This document shows, piece by piece, positions 1 to 7,677 of a stretch of 64,000 nt of DNA. Every line of letters starts with the position of its first letter. Within the stretch, counting starts at the first letter, position 1. Origin of the DNA: Gemmatimonadota bacterium (GTDB taxonomy: Bacteria > JAAXHH01); NCBI GenBank assembly GCA_009838645.1, contig VXRC01000002.1:62407-126406 (forward strand). Direction: 5' to 3'. The position numbers were made by a program, and so were the translations under genes. The notes beneath the pieces were generated by a model. That model saw nothing but the letters and a program-made list of their open reading frames with translations. It ran no database searches and had not been told where the DNA came from.

Positions 1-475
1 CGCCCTGCTCGCCTTGGATACCCTGCTCGCCCTGCTCGCCTTGGATACCCTGCTCGCCCTGCTCGCCTTGGATACCCTGCTCACCCTGCTCGCCTTGGAT
101 ACCCTGCTCACCCTGCGGACCCATCGGGCCAGTTTCGCCCTGCGGACCCTGGGCGCCATCAGCACCTGCCGGACCCATCGGGCCAGTTTCACCGGTATCA
201 CCCTTCTCACCCTGCGGGCCTTGCTCACCCTGGGGACCTGTCGGGCCAGTTTCACCCGTGTCGCCCTTTTCACCCTGAGGGCCTTGCGCACCGGTATCGC
301 CCTTTTCACCCTGAGGGCCTTGCGGACCCTGAGGGCCAGTCGAACCCTGCGGGCCTGCCTGGCCTGTCGGGCCAGAGACGCCCGTCGCGCCAGTCGGACC
401 TGCCGGACCGGTCTTACCTTCGCATCCATAAATACTGAGAGCGAACGCAATCAGTACTACTATGAAGTAATGCAT
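1..475 (-). CDS. Collagen-like repeat lipoprotein (3' end beyond window)
   Basis: The reading frame starts at an ATG at 475, preceded by a GGGAG ribosome site, and is open for 158 codons to the left edge, so the C-terminus is missing. A hydrophobic N-terminus ends in IYGC, a plausible lipobox with Cys18. After EGKTG the rest is Gly-X-Y triplets rich in GPQ, GEK, GEQ and GPM, as in bacterial collagen-like proteins. Near the edge the triplets become a regular 9-residue unit, GIQGEQGEQ, encoded by near-identical 27-bp repeats (about 1-110). Such proteins form triple-helical stalks at the cell surface. A second, unrelated-in-detail member lies at 10373-11092. The export and fold calls follow from sequence; the partner or ligand is unknown. 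Confidence 0.8.
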   Translation of the reverse strand, partial: MHYFIVVLIAFALSIYGCEGKTGPAGPTGATGVSGPTGQAGPQGSTGPQGPQGPQGEKGDTGAQGPQGEKGDTGETGPTGPQGEQGPQGEKGDTGETGPMGPAGADGAQGPQGETGPMGPQGEQGIQGEQGEQGIQGEQGEQGIQGEQGEQGIQGEQG

Positions 476-580
476 CTGTATCTCCCGTAGATGAGAACTG
501 CATTTTACTATCTGCTCTTGTACATAAGTAATCAATCTATATGCGCTCCTTTCCCATATGCCCTCATCGTGGCATGGACA

Positions 581-1060
581 CTAAAATCCAAGTGGTAACC
601 GAATGAATGTATGAAAAGATGCCCAACTCCACTTGTCGCGTGAAACGTTGTACTCCACAATCGCGCCCAGCCTGTTCCATACCGTGCCGATACCGGCGTT
701 CGCCACCCAGGCTGTCTCATTGTCTCCTTCGCCCATGACCCGGTACGCACTTCCCGCCGTGGCCTGGACGTAACAGAACATGTCGTCATCCGATGTGGTG
801 GACACCCTCAACCCGGCCATGACCGGGAGGGACGAGTACTCACTGTTGTGCCGGTCATACGACAAGTTTCCGATGAACTGAAACCGGTCGTTCAAATCTC
901 CCGCCATTTCGACCCGAACGCCGTACCCTATGCCCGAATCGGTGAAATCCGCCAGACAATGATAGGACCGGCTGCCGGACACGCCCAGGTTCAGATCCAA
1001 CTGGGCGTATGCATCGCCACATGCAAGCGTGGCAATCAAGAGAAATACGATTCTTGCCAT
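581..1060 (-). CDS. Small outer-membrane beta-barrel-like secreted protein
   Basis: This 159-residue protein has a signal peptide (hydrophobic core, then DAYAQ at about residue 20). Alternating polar and hydrophobic stretches follow, such as YGVRVEMAG and FQFIGNLSYD. It ends in a terminal Phe (RLPLGF), which is typical of outer-membrane beta-barrels. GAGGAGAT directly precedes the ATG and fixes the start. I recognise no specific family; small porin-like or OmpA-barrel-like proteins have this look. It sits between the collagen-like lipoprotein and an AT-rich gap, so it probably belongs to a surface-protein islet. The envelope location is well supported and the function is unknown. Confidence 0.65.
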   Translation of the reverse strand: MARIVFLLIATLACGDAYAQLDLNLGVSGSRSYHCLADFTDSGIGYGVRVEMAGDLNDRFQFIGNLSYDRHNSEYSSLPVMAGLRVSTTSDDDMFCYVQATAGSAYRVMGEGDNETAWVANAGIGTVWNRLGAIVEYNVSRDKWSWASFHTFIRLPLGF

Positions 1061-1185
1061 ATCTCCTCACGAAAGTACGGGTTTTGAACCCATATAATAT
1101 GATTCACTTCGATAATGCAAGGAAAAAATGAATCTTTTTACTGCGTTGCAACACAATTCTTTACGTTCCTGTTGCAACCATAACC

Positions 1186-1543
1186 TCAACTGACCGTATA
1201 AGTTTTCAAAGAACCTGTTTCGAAGCCGACCTGGACGGAGACTGATAGATCGCCATCCTTTACAGACAGAATCTCAAGTTTCTTACTTTGGATATCTTTA
1301 CCGAATATTCATACTAATTGCAAGTATAGTGCCGGCCTTACAGACTGTCAACACATTTTCTTCAAAATTTCTTATTCTACCGGGCTTTACGCCGTTTTCA
1401 CCACTTACCTGTACTTCAACCGGGATGCATTTTGTGACCTGCTGGTCTGCCCCGTTCCTTCTCATTTTAACATGGCTACTGTCGTCGACTTTGCCCTGAA
1501 GCAGTGATTCCTTCTGAGACGAAACGCTTTCGCCGGATACCCT
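1186..1543 (-). pseudogene. Possible decayed gene split by a frameshift
   Basis: On the minus strand one frame is open from 1543 down to a TAA at 1300-1298. Its product contains CIPVEVQVSGENGVK and KAGTILAISMNIR. At the same place the neighbouring frame opens and continues to a TGA at 1188-1186, reading GKDIQSKKLEILSVKD then VSVQVGFETGSLKTYTVS. Joined by a one-base shift near 1305 they would make a single beta-rich protein tail. An internal ATG at 1465 gives a 55-residue piece but has no ribosome site. The region is AT-rich, where long open frames are not expected by chance. This could be a gene remnant, a sequencing or assembly indel, or coincidence. Confidence 0.3.
1323..1351 (-). promoter_or_regulatory. 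Sigma70-like promoter match
   Basis: TTGACA (1351-1346), a 17-nt spacer and TATACT (1328-1323) lie on the minus strand pointing at the small barrel gene that starts at 1060. The implied leader would be about 255 nt. The match is very good, but it also falls inside the possible decayed reading frame at 1186-1543, so it may be coincidental. The rest of the 1061-1734 gap is AT-rich and includes a short direct repeat GGCACCAAGT at about 1582-1601. Confidence 0.35.
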
Positions 1544-1734
1544 TTATCCTTAGATTACGGACCGAAGTACAGGAACCGGTAGGCACCAAGTCGGCACCAA
1601 GTATATAGATCGCACGCGCGACCGGGTCAATACAATTCCGCTATAACGTGGGGTATATTATTTACATAAATTGTCATAAAAGTCAAGTTAATGGCGGGTT
1701 GACGGGTGCAGCGGGGTTTCTGCAGGGCTCGTTG

Positions 1735-4368
1735 ATGCCCGGTTTGACGCGCTGCCCGCCGCCGGGTCTGCCGCCGCGACTGGCGCCCGGTGTGGCGCCG
1801 TGTCTTGCACGCTGCCTGCTGCTCAGCCTGCTGCTCCTCTGCCTCCCCGATACGGCCCTCGCGCAGTTCCCTTCCGGCGGCCGGGGGAGCGGGGCGCGCG
1901 CCGAGGCCGATACGACCGGCCTGCCGGCGCTGGATTACAACGCGAACCGCATCGAGTTCATATTCGCCGACACCACGATGGCGCTTATCGGGAGCGCCGA
2001 GCTGACGTACGGCGAAGTGGAGCTGACGGCCGGGCGCTTGAGATTCAACACCTCCACCCATCTGCTGACCGCGGACTTCCTGCCCCCCGCGCCGGACATC
2101 GATCCCGAAACCAATACCTATCCCCGGCTGCAGGACGAAATGAACGTCGTGGTCGGGGACCGCATGCAGTACGACATGAATACCGGCGAAGGGCAGATCT
2201 GGAAGGGCCGCACCCAGTACGAGCAGGGATTCTTCGACGGCGACCTCATTACGCTCAACCCCGACCGGTCCTTCGAGCTGCACGATGGCTCCTACACCAC
2301 CTGCGACAATCCGAACCACCTGCACTACTACCTCAGGATCGGCGAGGGGAAGGTCGTCCCCGGCGACAAGGCGGTGGTCCGGAACGTGACGGGCTACATC
2401 ATGGGAATCCCGGTGGTCTATCTGCCCGTCTACGTCTTCTCGGTGAAGCAGGGCCGGCAGTCCGGGTTCACGGTGCCGAACTACGGCAGCGGCGTGGAGG
2501 AGGGCCGGTACCTGCGCAACCTGGGCTACTACTGGGCGCCGAACGAGTTCTTCGACCTGAAGGCCACCGCGGACATCGAGGCCAAGACGGGGTTCCTGCT
2601 GAGACAGCGGTTCCAGTACCGGCAGGACCGCCGGATCCGGGGCTCGGTGCAGGGCTCGTGGCGGAGAGGTTTCGACGGGGAGACGACCGGCTGGGACGTG
2701 GCCGCCCGGCACCGGCAGGAAGTGCTCCCCGGGCTGACGATCCGCGGGCAGGGCAACTTCGCCAAGTCGCTGCGGTACCTGCATTCGACGACGCGGGGGA
2801 CGGACCCCGGACTCCTGCGGTCCACGACGCGCTCCACCTTCGCGGTCGACAAGAAGTTCGGACGGAACAGCCTCAATCTGAGCACGTCGACGTCCAGCAC
2901 GACCGGCCGGCCGAGCCGGCCCACCACCACGCTCCGGTTCCGCTTCGGGACGAAGGCGATCTTCAAGCCGCCCCGCAGGCAGACGCGGCGGGGCAGCATG
3001 CCCGACTTCAGCCGGCCCCGCACGGAGATCGAGGATCGCTGGTTCCATACCATCATGTTCGGGTTCAACAACACGCTGCGGAACCGCAGGAAGAACGTGC
3101 GGACCGGACCGGACACGACCTACACCGGTCCGGGTACCCGATCCCTCTACCGGCACGACACGATCCGGACCTTCTCCAACGCCTTTACCCTGAGCGCGCC
3201 GCAGAAGATCAGGGGCTGGCTGAAGATCCGGCCGCAGGCCCGGTACACCAGGACCTGGGAGCAGGACACCGGTCCGGATTCCGAGGGCGGTTGGGAACAG
3301 AAGGAAGACCACACGGTGGGCATGTCGGTCAACACGACGCTCTACGGGCTCTTCCAGCCGAAAATCGGCCGCCTGAACGCCATTCGGCACGTGGTCACGC
3401 CCGACGTCAACTTCTCCCAGACCGGGGGGACGGGAGGCACGCGCGTCCGGAAGACGATACGTTTCTCCGTGAACAACATCCTGCAGGCCCGGACCGAACA
3501 CGAGGGCCGCGAGAAGAAGTACAACCTGGTGTACGTCAAGTCGTCGACCTCCTACAACTTCCAGGCCGAGGACCGGAAGTTCGCGGACCTGAGGACCACC
3601 GTACGCATCCCGAGCCGCCGGTTTAACGTGAACCTGTCGCTGAACCACGATTTCTACGATCCCGAAACCGACGAATTCAGGCGGCCCTGGCTGGACCGCC
3701 TGACGCTCAGCGCGTCCCTCAACCTCGTGGGGCCGCGCAGGGACCAGTTCGGCGACGAATTCGGGGAAAACCAGTTCGGCGGCGCGTACGGGGGGTATGA
3801 CAGCGGTTTTTCCGGCGGTGGGTTCGGAGGGAGCAGCTTCGGGGGCAGCAGCTTCGGGGGCAGCAGCTTCGGAGGAGGCGGGTTCGGGTCGGGCAGCGGG
3901 TTCGGAGACAGCTACGGCGGGTACGGCGGATACGGCGACGACCGGTTCAACCAGCGGTTCGCCCAGGTCAAGGGCCCCTGGACGGTCCGGCTCTCCCACC
4001 GCTACTCGATCCGGCGCTCCAATCCCGATGACGAAAAGGGATTCACCACAAGCTCCCACGAGATCCGGGCCACGAACCGGTTCGCCATCAACGACGTCAC
4101 GGACCTGCTCAGGCTGAACAACCGCGTCACCGACAAGTGGCGCGTGCAGCACTCCATCAACTACGACTACCGCCGCAAGAAGATCGTCGCCCACAGCGTG
4201 GACCTCTACCGGCCCCTGCACTGCTGGGAGTTTACCTTCCGTTGGGTGCCCAACGGCATCAACAAGGGGTTCTACTTCCGGATCAACCTCATTGCCCATC
4301 CGGACGTGAAGTTCGAGCAGCAGCGGCGGAGCGGTGACGGGGATGACGGGCAGAACAACTTCTTCTAA
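1735..4368 (+). CDS. LptD-like outer-membrane LPS assembly protein
   Basis: This 877-residue protein has a signal peptide ending in DTALA-Q. An OstA/LptA-like beta-taco region (about residues 50-200) contains the LTYGEVELTAGRLRF and YDMNTGEGQIWKGR strings. The conserved GIPVVYLPVYVFSVK hinge follows, then a long beta-barrel. This matches the 'putative LPS assembly protein LptD' group of FCB bacteria, which inserts lipopolysaccharide into the outer leaflet with LptE. I chose ATG 1735 because it places the signal peptide correctly. A GTG at 1648 in the same frame would add 29 residues from AT-rich leader sequence. About residues 690-750 form a Gly/Ser/Phe/Tyr-rich insertion with repeated GGSSF units, probably an extracellular or periplasmic loop. 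No LptE is adjacent. The family call is strong; the exact substrate is inferred. Confidence 0.8.
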   Translation: MPGLTRCPPPGLPPRLAPGVAPCLARCLLLSLLLLCLPDTALAQFPSGGRGSGARAEADTTGLPALDYNANRIEFIFADTTMALIGSAELTYGEVELTAGRLRFNTSTHLLTADFLPPAPDIDPETNTYPRLQDEMNVVVGDRMQYDMNTGEGQIWKGRTQYEQGFFDGDLITLNPDRSFELHDGSYTTCDNPNHLHYYLRIGEGKVVPGDKAVVRNVTGYIMGIPVVYLPVYVFSVKQGRQSGFTVPNYGSGVEEGRYLRNLGYYWAPNEFFDLKATADIEAKTGFLLRQRFQYRQDRRIRGSVQGSWRRGFDGETTGWDVAARHRQEVLPGLTIRGQGNFAKSLRYLHSTTRGTDPGLLRSTTRSTFAVDKKFGRNSLNLSTSTSSTTGRPSRPTTTLRFRFGTKAIFKPPRRQTRRGSMPDFSRPRTEIEDRWFHTIMFGFNNTLRNRRKNVRTGPDTTYTGPGTRSLYRHDTIRTFSNAFTLSAPQKIRGWLKIRPQARYTRTWEQDTGPDSEGGWEQKEDHTVGMSVNTTLYGLFQPKIGRLNAIRHVVTPDVNFSQTGGTGGTRVRKTIRFSVNNILQARTEHEGREKKYNLVYVKSSTSYNFQAEDRKFADLRTTVRIPSRRFNVNLSLNHDFYDPETDEFRRPWLDRLTLSASLNLVGPRRDQFGDEFGENQFGGAYGGYDSGFSGGGFGGSSFGGSSFGGSSFGGGGFGSGSGFGDSYGGYGGYGDDRFNQRFAQVKGPWTVRLSHRYSIRRSNPDDEKGFTTSSHEIRATNRFAINDVTDLLRLNNRVTDKWRVQHSINYDYRRKKIVAHSVDLYRPLHCWEFTFRWVPNGINKGFYFRINLIAHPDVKFEQQRRSGDGDDGQNNFF
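3826..3885 (+). repeat. 15-bp in-frame repeat (GGSSF units) in LptD-like gene
   Basis: Four tandem 15-bp units, the middle two identical (GGGGGCAGCAGCTTC), encode GGSSF-type pentapeptides inside the barrel domain. The flanks (3766-3950) are also Gly-rich. The period is a multiple of three, so copy-number change would not break the frame. Confidence 0.85.
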
Positions 4369-4445
4369 GCCGGGCGGGTGCTGAGGTGGGTGGTTCTGAA
4401 CCGGGCAGATTTATAGAGGATATGTGTTTGTAATCGTGGGATAGG

Positions 4446-5084
4446 TTATCGCAATGGACGGGCAGTCAAGTCAAGTTTTGATGCCCTGTCACGCAACTTT
4501 AAATTGTAGGGATCATCATCGTTGCGTTCAAGGAAAGTTACGGATTCGTAGTAATCGTCCAATGAAATAAAAGTTCCGTGTTCTTCTACCCAATCCTTCA
4601 TTCGTTGGTGACATGTATGTTCCCAGGATAACAATTCAATATCCCATCCCATATCCAACGAGTCTATGTCTTCGATAGTACGGAAAAACCCCCGCCCCTC
4701 ATCGTAACCACGGCCATCGCCTGTCAGTAAAACGATCGTACCGGGGTTATCCCTGTTGTCCAATACATCACGTAACATGGCAAGTTGAAGGCGTTCATCG
4801 GGAACTTCCTGCTCGGAAGGGTTGTCTCCTCCGCGTTGGAACAAATCAACTTTTATTCCCTGGCCTTCTAACACGTTCCACAAGGCTGTCATGGCTGGTG
4901 GTATGGACCCAGCGGCTATTGCCTTCTTTACTGGCCTATCTGCAGACGCCAGTTTGTACAGGTTTCTGAAATCTATCCGTAATCGGTAGTACGAATCAGA
5001 CTCACCATTACGTTCCGATGCGACTTCCTGCGCACTGTGAAAGATGTTGGAATTGTCCCAGTAAATAAAAACGTCACTAGCCAT
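4446..5084 (-). CDS. NYN-domain (LabA/DUF88-like) putative ribonuclease
   Basis: This is a 212-residue soluble protein. The start FIYWDNSNIF is the first acidic strand of the NYN/PIN-like fold. VLLTGDGRGYDEGRGFF (about residues 118-134) carries the TGDGD-like second motif, and WDIELLSW follows. NYN proteins are metal-dependent RNases or RNA-binding regulators with clustered Asp residues; here D10, N11, D122 and D126 are candidates. Start: ATG 5084 with AGGAA eight bases upstream. The gene is clearly AT-richer than the LptD-like gene beside it, suggesting later acquisition. The neighbours give no toxin-antitoxin partner. The fold is likely; the cellular target is unknown. Confidence 0.7.
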   Translation of the reverse strand: MASDVFIYWDNSNIFHSAQEVASERNGESDSYYRLRIDFRNLYKLASADRPVKKAIAAGSIPPAMTALWNVLEGQGIKVDLFQRGGDNPSEQEVPDERLQLAMLRDVLDNRDNPGTIVLLTGDGRGYDEGRGFFRTIEDIDSLDMGWDIELLSWEHTCHQRMKDWVEEHGTFISLDDYYESVTFLERNDDDPYNLKLRDRASKLDLTARPLR

Positions 5085-5117
5085 TCACTTTATTCCTCAA
5101 TGCAGATTGTGTTTGTT

Positions 5118-5141
5118 TTCGAAATCCTCATGAGATTCGAA
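5118..5141. promoter_or_regulatory. Near-perfect TTCGAA palindrome upstream of NYN gene
   Basis: TTCGAAATCCTCA faces TGAGATTCGAA, an inverted repeat with one bulged base centred 46 bp upstream of the NYN start. It could be an operator or a hairpin in the leader. The rest of 5142-5393 shows no gene that I can support. Confidence 0.35.
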
Positions 5142-5393
5142 TGCGTCTATTAACGTAAGTGTTGGCGAATTGTCAACGATTATTGGCTGCGACTATCCCG
5201 GAGATTTGCCAATCGAAACAGACACTTTACCTGTTCGTCGTTTACTATCGATTGCTAGTCCCACAAAAAACAACATCCATACGAGAAACTCTTCCCGGCT
5301 TCCGACCATTTCTATTAAGGGCCGGGCAGGACGCGTTGAGTGTACCTGCGCATAGAAAGATGACTCATAATATGGAATAGGATGGATCATACC

Positions 5394-5597
5394 ATGCCTG
5401 TCATGCTTTCCAAAACTTATGTCGCACTCGTAGCCGCGGGTGCGCCTGAAGCCGCCGCCAGCGAAGCCGCCGAAGAAATCGCGGACTTCGAACGGAGACT
5501 GTCCTCCATGCAGAGCGACATCAAACTGATCAAGTGGACACTCGGGTTCGTGCTGGCGTGCGTCGTCGTTCCGCTGATCAAGTCGTTGCTTGAGTAG
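5394..5597 (+). CDS. Small coiled-coil protein with C-terminal membrane anchor (DUF1640/CCDC90-like)
   Basis: The 67-residue product begins MPVMLSKTYVALVAAGAPE, has a short charged helix (EIADFERRLSSMQSDIKLIK) and ends in one transmembrane segment (WTLGFVLACVVVPLI). The layout of sequence, coiled coil and C-terminal anchor resembles bacterial DUF1640/CCDC90-type proteins. Two starts are possible. ATG 5394 has AGGATGG 8-11 bases upstream; ATG 5382 would add MDHT but overlaps that site. Function is not known for the bacterial members. Three other short coiled-coil membrane proteins occur in this window (7198, 19020, 29342). Confidence 0.6.
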   Translation: MPVMLSKTYVALVAAGAPEAAASEAAEEIADFERRLSSMQSDIKLIKWTLGFVLACVVVPLIKSLLE

Positions 5598-5725
5598 AGA
5601 GGTGTTCCAATGACTTTGCCCAAACGCGAGTTAACAGGCGAACCCGCTGGAGAAGGCAGCGGTTCGAGCAGTGGAAGCGGTAATGGGAATCGACTCAGGG
5701 ATTTCAGGCTCGACCGGCTGGACCC

Positions 5726-6847
5726 CTACCGCTCCAGCAGGAACGCGCCGGCCATGGCGCCCGCGGCGCAGATGCTGACCAGGCCGTAGCGGGCGTCGCG
5801 CCGCTGCATCTCGTTGGCCAGGGTCGTGAGGATGCGCGTGCCGGTGGCCGCCCAGGGATGGCCCACGGCGATCGAGCTGCCGTTGACGTTCACGCGGGTC
5901 CAGTCGACTTCGCCCGTCGGCGCGCCCTTCCAGCCCCGTTCCCACGCGGCCGCGCTGACCAGGGCCTGGGCTGCGAAGGCCTCGTGGATCTCAACTAGGT
6001 CCATGTCGGCCATGGAAAGGTTCCGGCTGGCCAGGAGCCGGGGCACCGAGATGGCCGGCGCCATCAGCAGCCCCTCCGACGGGTCGTGGGCCGCGTAGGC
6101 CATGCCCCCGATGTACGCCAGCGGCTGCCGGCCGCATTCGGCGGCTTTCTCCTCGCTCATCAGCAGCACCGCCGCGGCCCCGTCCGTCACGGGCGACGAG
6201 TTGCCCGCCGTGAGCGTGCCGTGCTCCGGGTCGAAGACGGGCTTCAGCGCGGCCAGGGCCTCGAGTGACGTGTCGGCTCGCGGCCCGGAATCGGCTTCCT
6301 CGCCCAGCAGCGGGTGAATTTCCCCGGCGAGCTTCTCGCGCGCGGCCACGGCGTTGCGGTGGCTGGCCAGGGCCACCTCGTCCTGCCGCTCGCGCGGGAT
6401 GTCCCATTCCTTGCAGGTCAGCTCCATGTGCTCGCCCATGGTCAGGCCCGTGGACGGCTCGCGGAAGAGGTCCATGGAGGCGCGCGTCAGCGAATCGACC
6501 CCGCCGGCCAGGCCCACGTCGATGCGGCCGCCGGCGATGGCGTCGGCGACGACCGTGACCGCCCGAAGCCCGGTGATGCAGTAGGAGGCCACGGTATGGG
6601 CCTCGGCGTTGATCGGCAGTCCCGCCTCGAAGACGAGCTCCCGGGCCAGGTTGGGCTTCAGCGGGTCGGGCGTCATCGTCCCGAAGACGACGGATTCGAT
6701 GAGCTCCGGGTCGATCCCGCTCCGTTCCAGCATGCCGCCCGTGGCGTGGACGGCCATGGCCAGGGAATCGATTTCGGCAAAGGTCTTGCCGGACTTGATG
6801 AAGGGCGTACGGCCGCCCGCGACGATGGCGACGCGCTTGGGGGTCAT
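5726..6847 (-). CDS. Thiolase (acetyl-CoA acyltransferase, FadA/FadI-like)
   Basis: This 373-residue enzyme has the thiolase landmarks. GGRTPF is near the N-terminus, the nucleophile is Cys90 in VASYCITG, then GNSSPVTDGAAA, EIHEAFAAQ, GHPWAATG with His330, and the second catalytic Cys360 in SICAAGAMAG. The last motif departs from the usual CAAGGQG (Ala-Met in place of Gly-Gln), so the exact acyl preference is uncertain. It would catalyse thiolytic cleavage or condensation of acyl-CoA in the cytoplasm. ATG 6847 is preceded by AAAGG. It stands alone, with no hydratase/dehydrogenase partner beside it. Confidence 0.85.
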   Translation of the reverse strand: MTPKRVAIVAGGRTPFIKSGKTFAEIDSLAMAVHATGGMLERSGIDPELIESVVFGTMTPDPLKPNLARELVFEAGLPINAEAHTVASYCITGLRAVTVVADAIAGGRIDVGLAGGVDSLTRASMDLFREPSTGLTMGEHMELTCKEWDIPRERQDEVALASHRNAVAAREKLAGEIHPLLGEEADSGPRADTSLEALAALKPVFDPEHGTLTAGNSSPVTDGAAAVLLMSEEKAAECGRQPLAYIGGMAYAAHDPSEGLLMAPAISVPRLLASRNLSMADMDLVEIHEAFAAQALVSAAAWERGWKGAPTGEVDWTRVNVNGSSIAVGHPWAATGTRILTTLANEMQRRDARYGLVSICAAGAMAGAFLLER

Positions 6848-7069
6848 GGGGGGTGCCTTTCGGGTTCGGAGTGGCCAGGCGTCATTGATTGCCTGGGGTG
6901 CCTGGGGTGCATAAAGTGACCTTAGCCAATAAACACCGGATGCAGCGGTTCAGGCAAATCCCAATTAACGACGCTATCGACCGATAAAAGGTTGCTGCGC
7001 GCGGTAACCCGTGCGGAACCACGACTAGTGAAGCCTCGACTGAACACAAAAAAGTCCAAGGATTACGGA

Positions 7070-7162
7070 ATGGGCTCCGACAGTTACGAATATGAGAGGT
7101 TGAATGGGCTGCAATGGACAGAATGCGATGAGCCGGATGCGGTCCAAAGTCTTCAACAGTAA
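7070..7162 (+). CDS. Possible 30-residue small protein
   Basis: ATG 7070 with AAGGA seven bases upstream opens a 30-codon frame (MGSDSYEYERLNGLQW then TECDEPDAVQSLQQ). The same frame is free of stops back to about 6918, so this could also be the tail of a longer or decayed gene. It lies 35 bp before the coiled-coil gene at 7198. I recognise no family. Confidence 0.25.
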   Translation: MGSDSYEYERLNGLQWTECDEPDAVQSLQQ

Positions 7163-7197
7163 TCAGTCATGAACAGGAAACGAAAGCGGGGAACGAA

Positions 7198-7599
7198 ATG
7201 TACCAGAAACTGATCGTATTTGTCCAGGCGCTGGCTGCCGTCGGTATTCTTGTCATCGCCGTCATTTCATTGATGGGGCAATCCACCAGTGAACTGCGCA
7301 TCGAAATGCGGGAGGAATTCAGGTCGTCCAGGGAGGAAATGCGGTCGTTCAGAGCTGAAATGCAGGAGGAGTTCAAGGCGGTCAGGGCGGAAATGCAGGA
7401 GGAGTTCAAGGCGGTCAGGGCTGAAATGCAGGAGGAATTCAAGTCGGTCAGAGCTGAAATACGCTCGTTCAGGAGCGAAACGCAGGAGGAATTCAAAGCG
7501 GTCAGTGAGGAGATGCGGGAAGAACACGCTGATATCAGGGCGGACATTCACGACATGAACGCAAGGCTTGGACGTATAGAGGGGAATTCAGGGCTTTGA
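7198..7599 (+). CDS. Membrane-anchored protein with 11-residue coiled-coil repeats
   Basis: The 133-residue protein has an N-terminal transmembrane helix (FVQALAAVGILVIAVISLM). A long charged coiled coil follows, built from 11-residue units of the form AEMQEEFKAVR. They are nearly identical in protein and DNA (33-bp repeats, about 7345-7470), then degenerate. An 11-residue (hendecad) period favours right-handed or straight coiled coils. GGGGAACGAA precedes the ATG. The role is unknown; spacer or scaffold functions are common for such proteins. It is convergent with the kinase gene, with 78 bp between them and no evident terminator. Confidence 0.6.
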   Translation: MYQKLIVFVQALAAVGILVIAVISLMGQSTSELRIEMREEFRSSREEMRSFRAEMQEEFKAVRAEMQEEFKAVRAEMQEEFKSVRAEIRSFRSETQEEFKAVSEEMREEHADIRADIHDMNARLGRIEGNSGL

Positions 7600-7677
7600 G
7601 GCAGGGGCGGGTGTGAGTGTCTGGAGGATCTACAGATAGCGGCGCATGCCGATGGGAGAACAACCAAGCACGGCGAC

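Noticed and set aside
1-110. CRISPR-like regular repeats at the left edge
   Set aside because: Units are contiguous 27-bp coding repeats without spacers, in frame with a collagen-like protein.
14-490. Plus-strand frame reading LLALLALDT repeats
   Set aside because: It is the complement of the Gly-X-Y collagen-like gene; no start site or signal.
1627-4299. Long minus-strand open frame antisense to the LptD-like gene
   Set aside because: Product is Val/Pro/Arg/Glu-rich with no domain; it is a GC-rich mirror of the plus-strand barrel gene, which has a signal peptide and family motifs.
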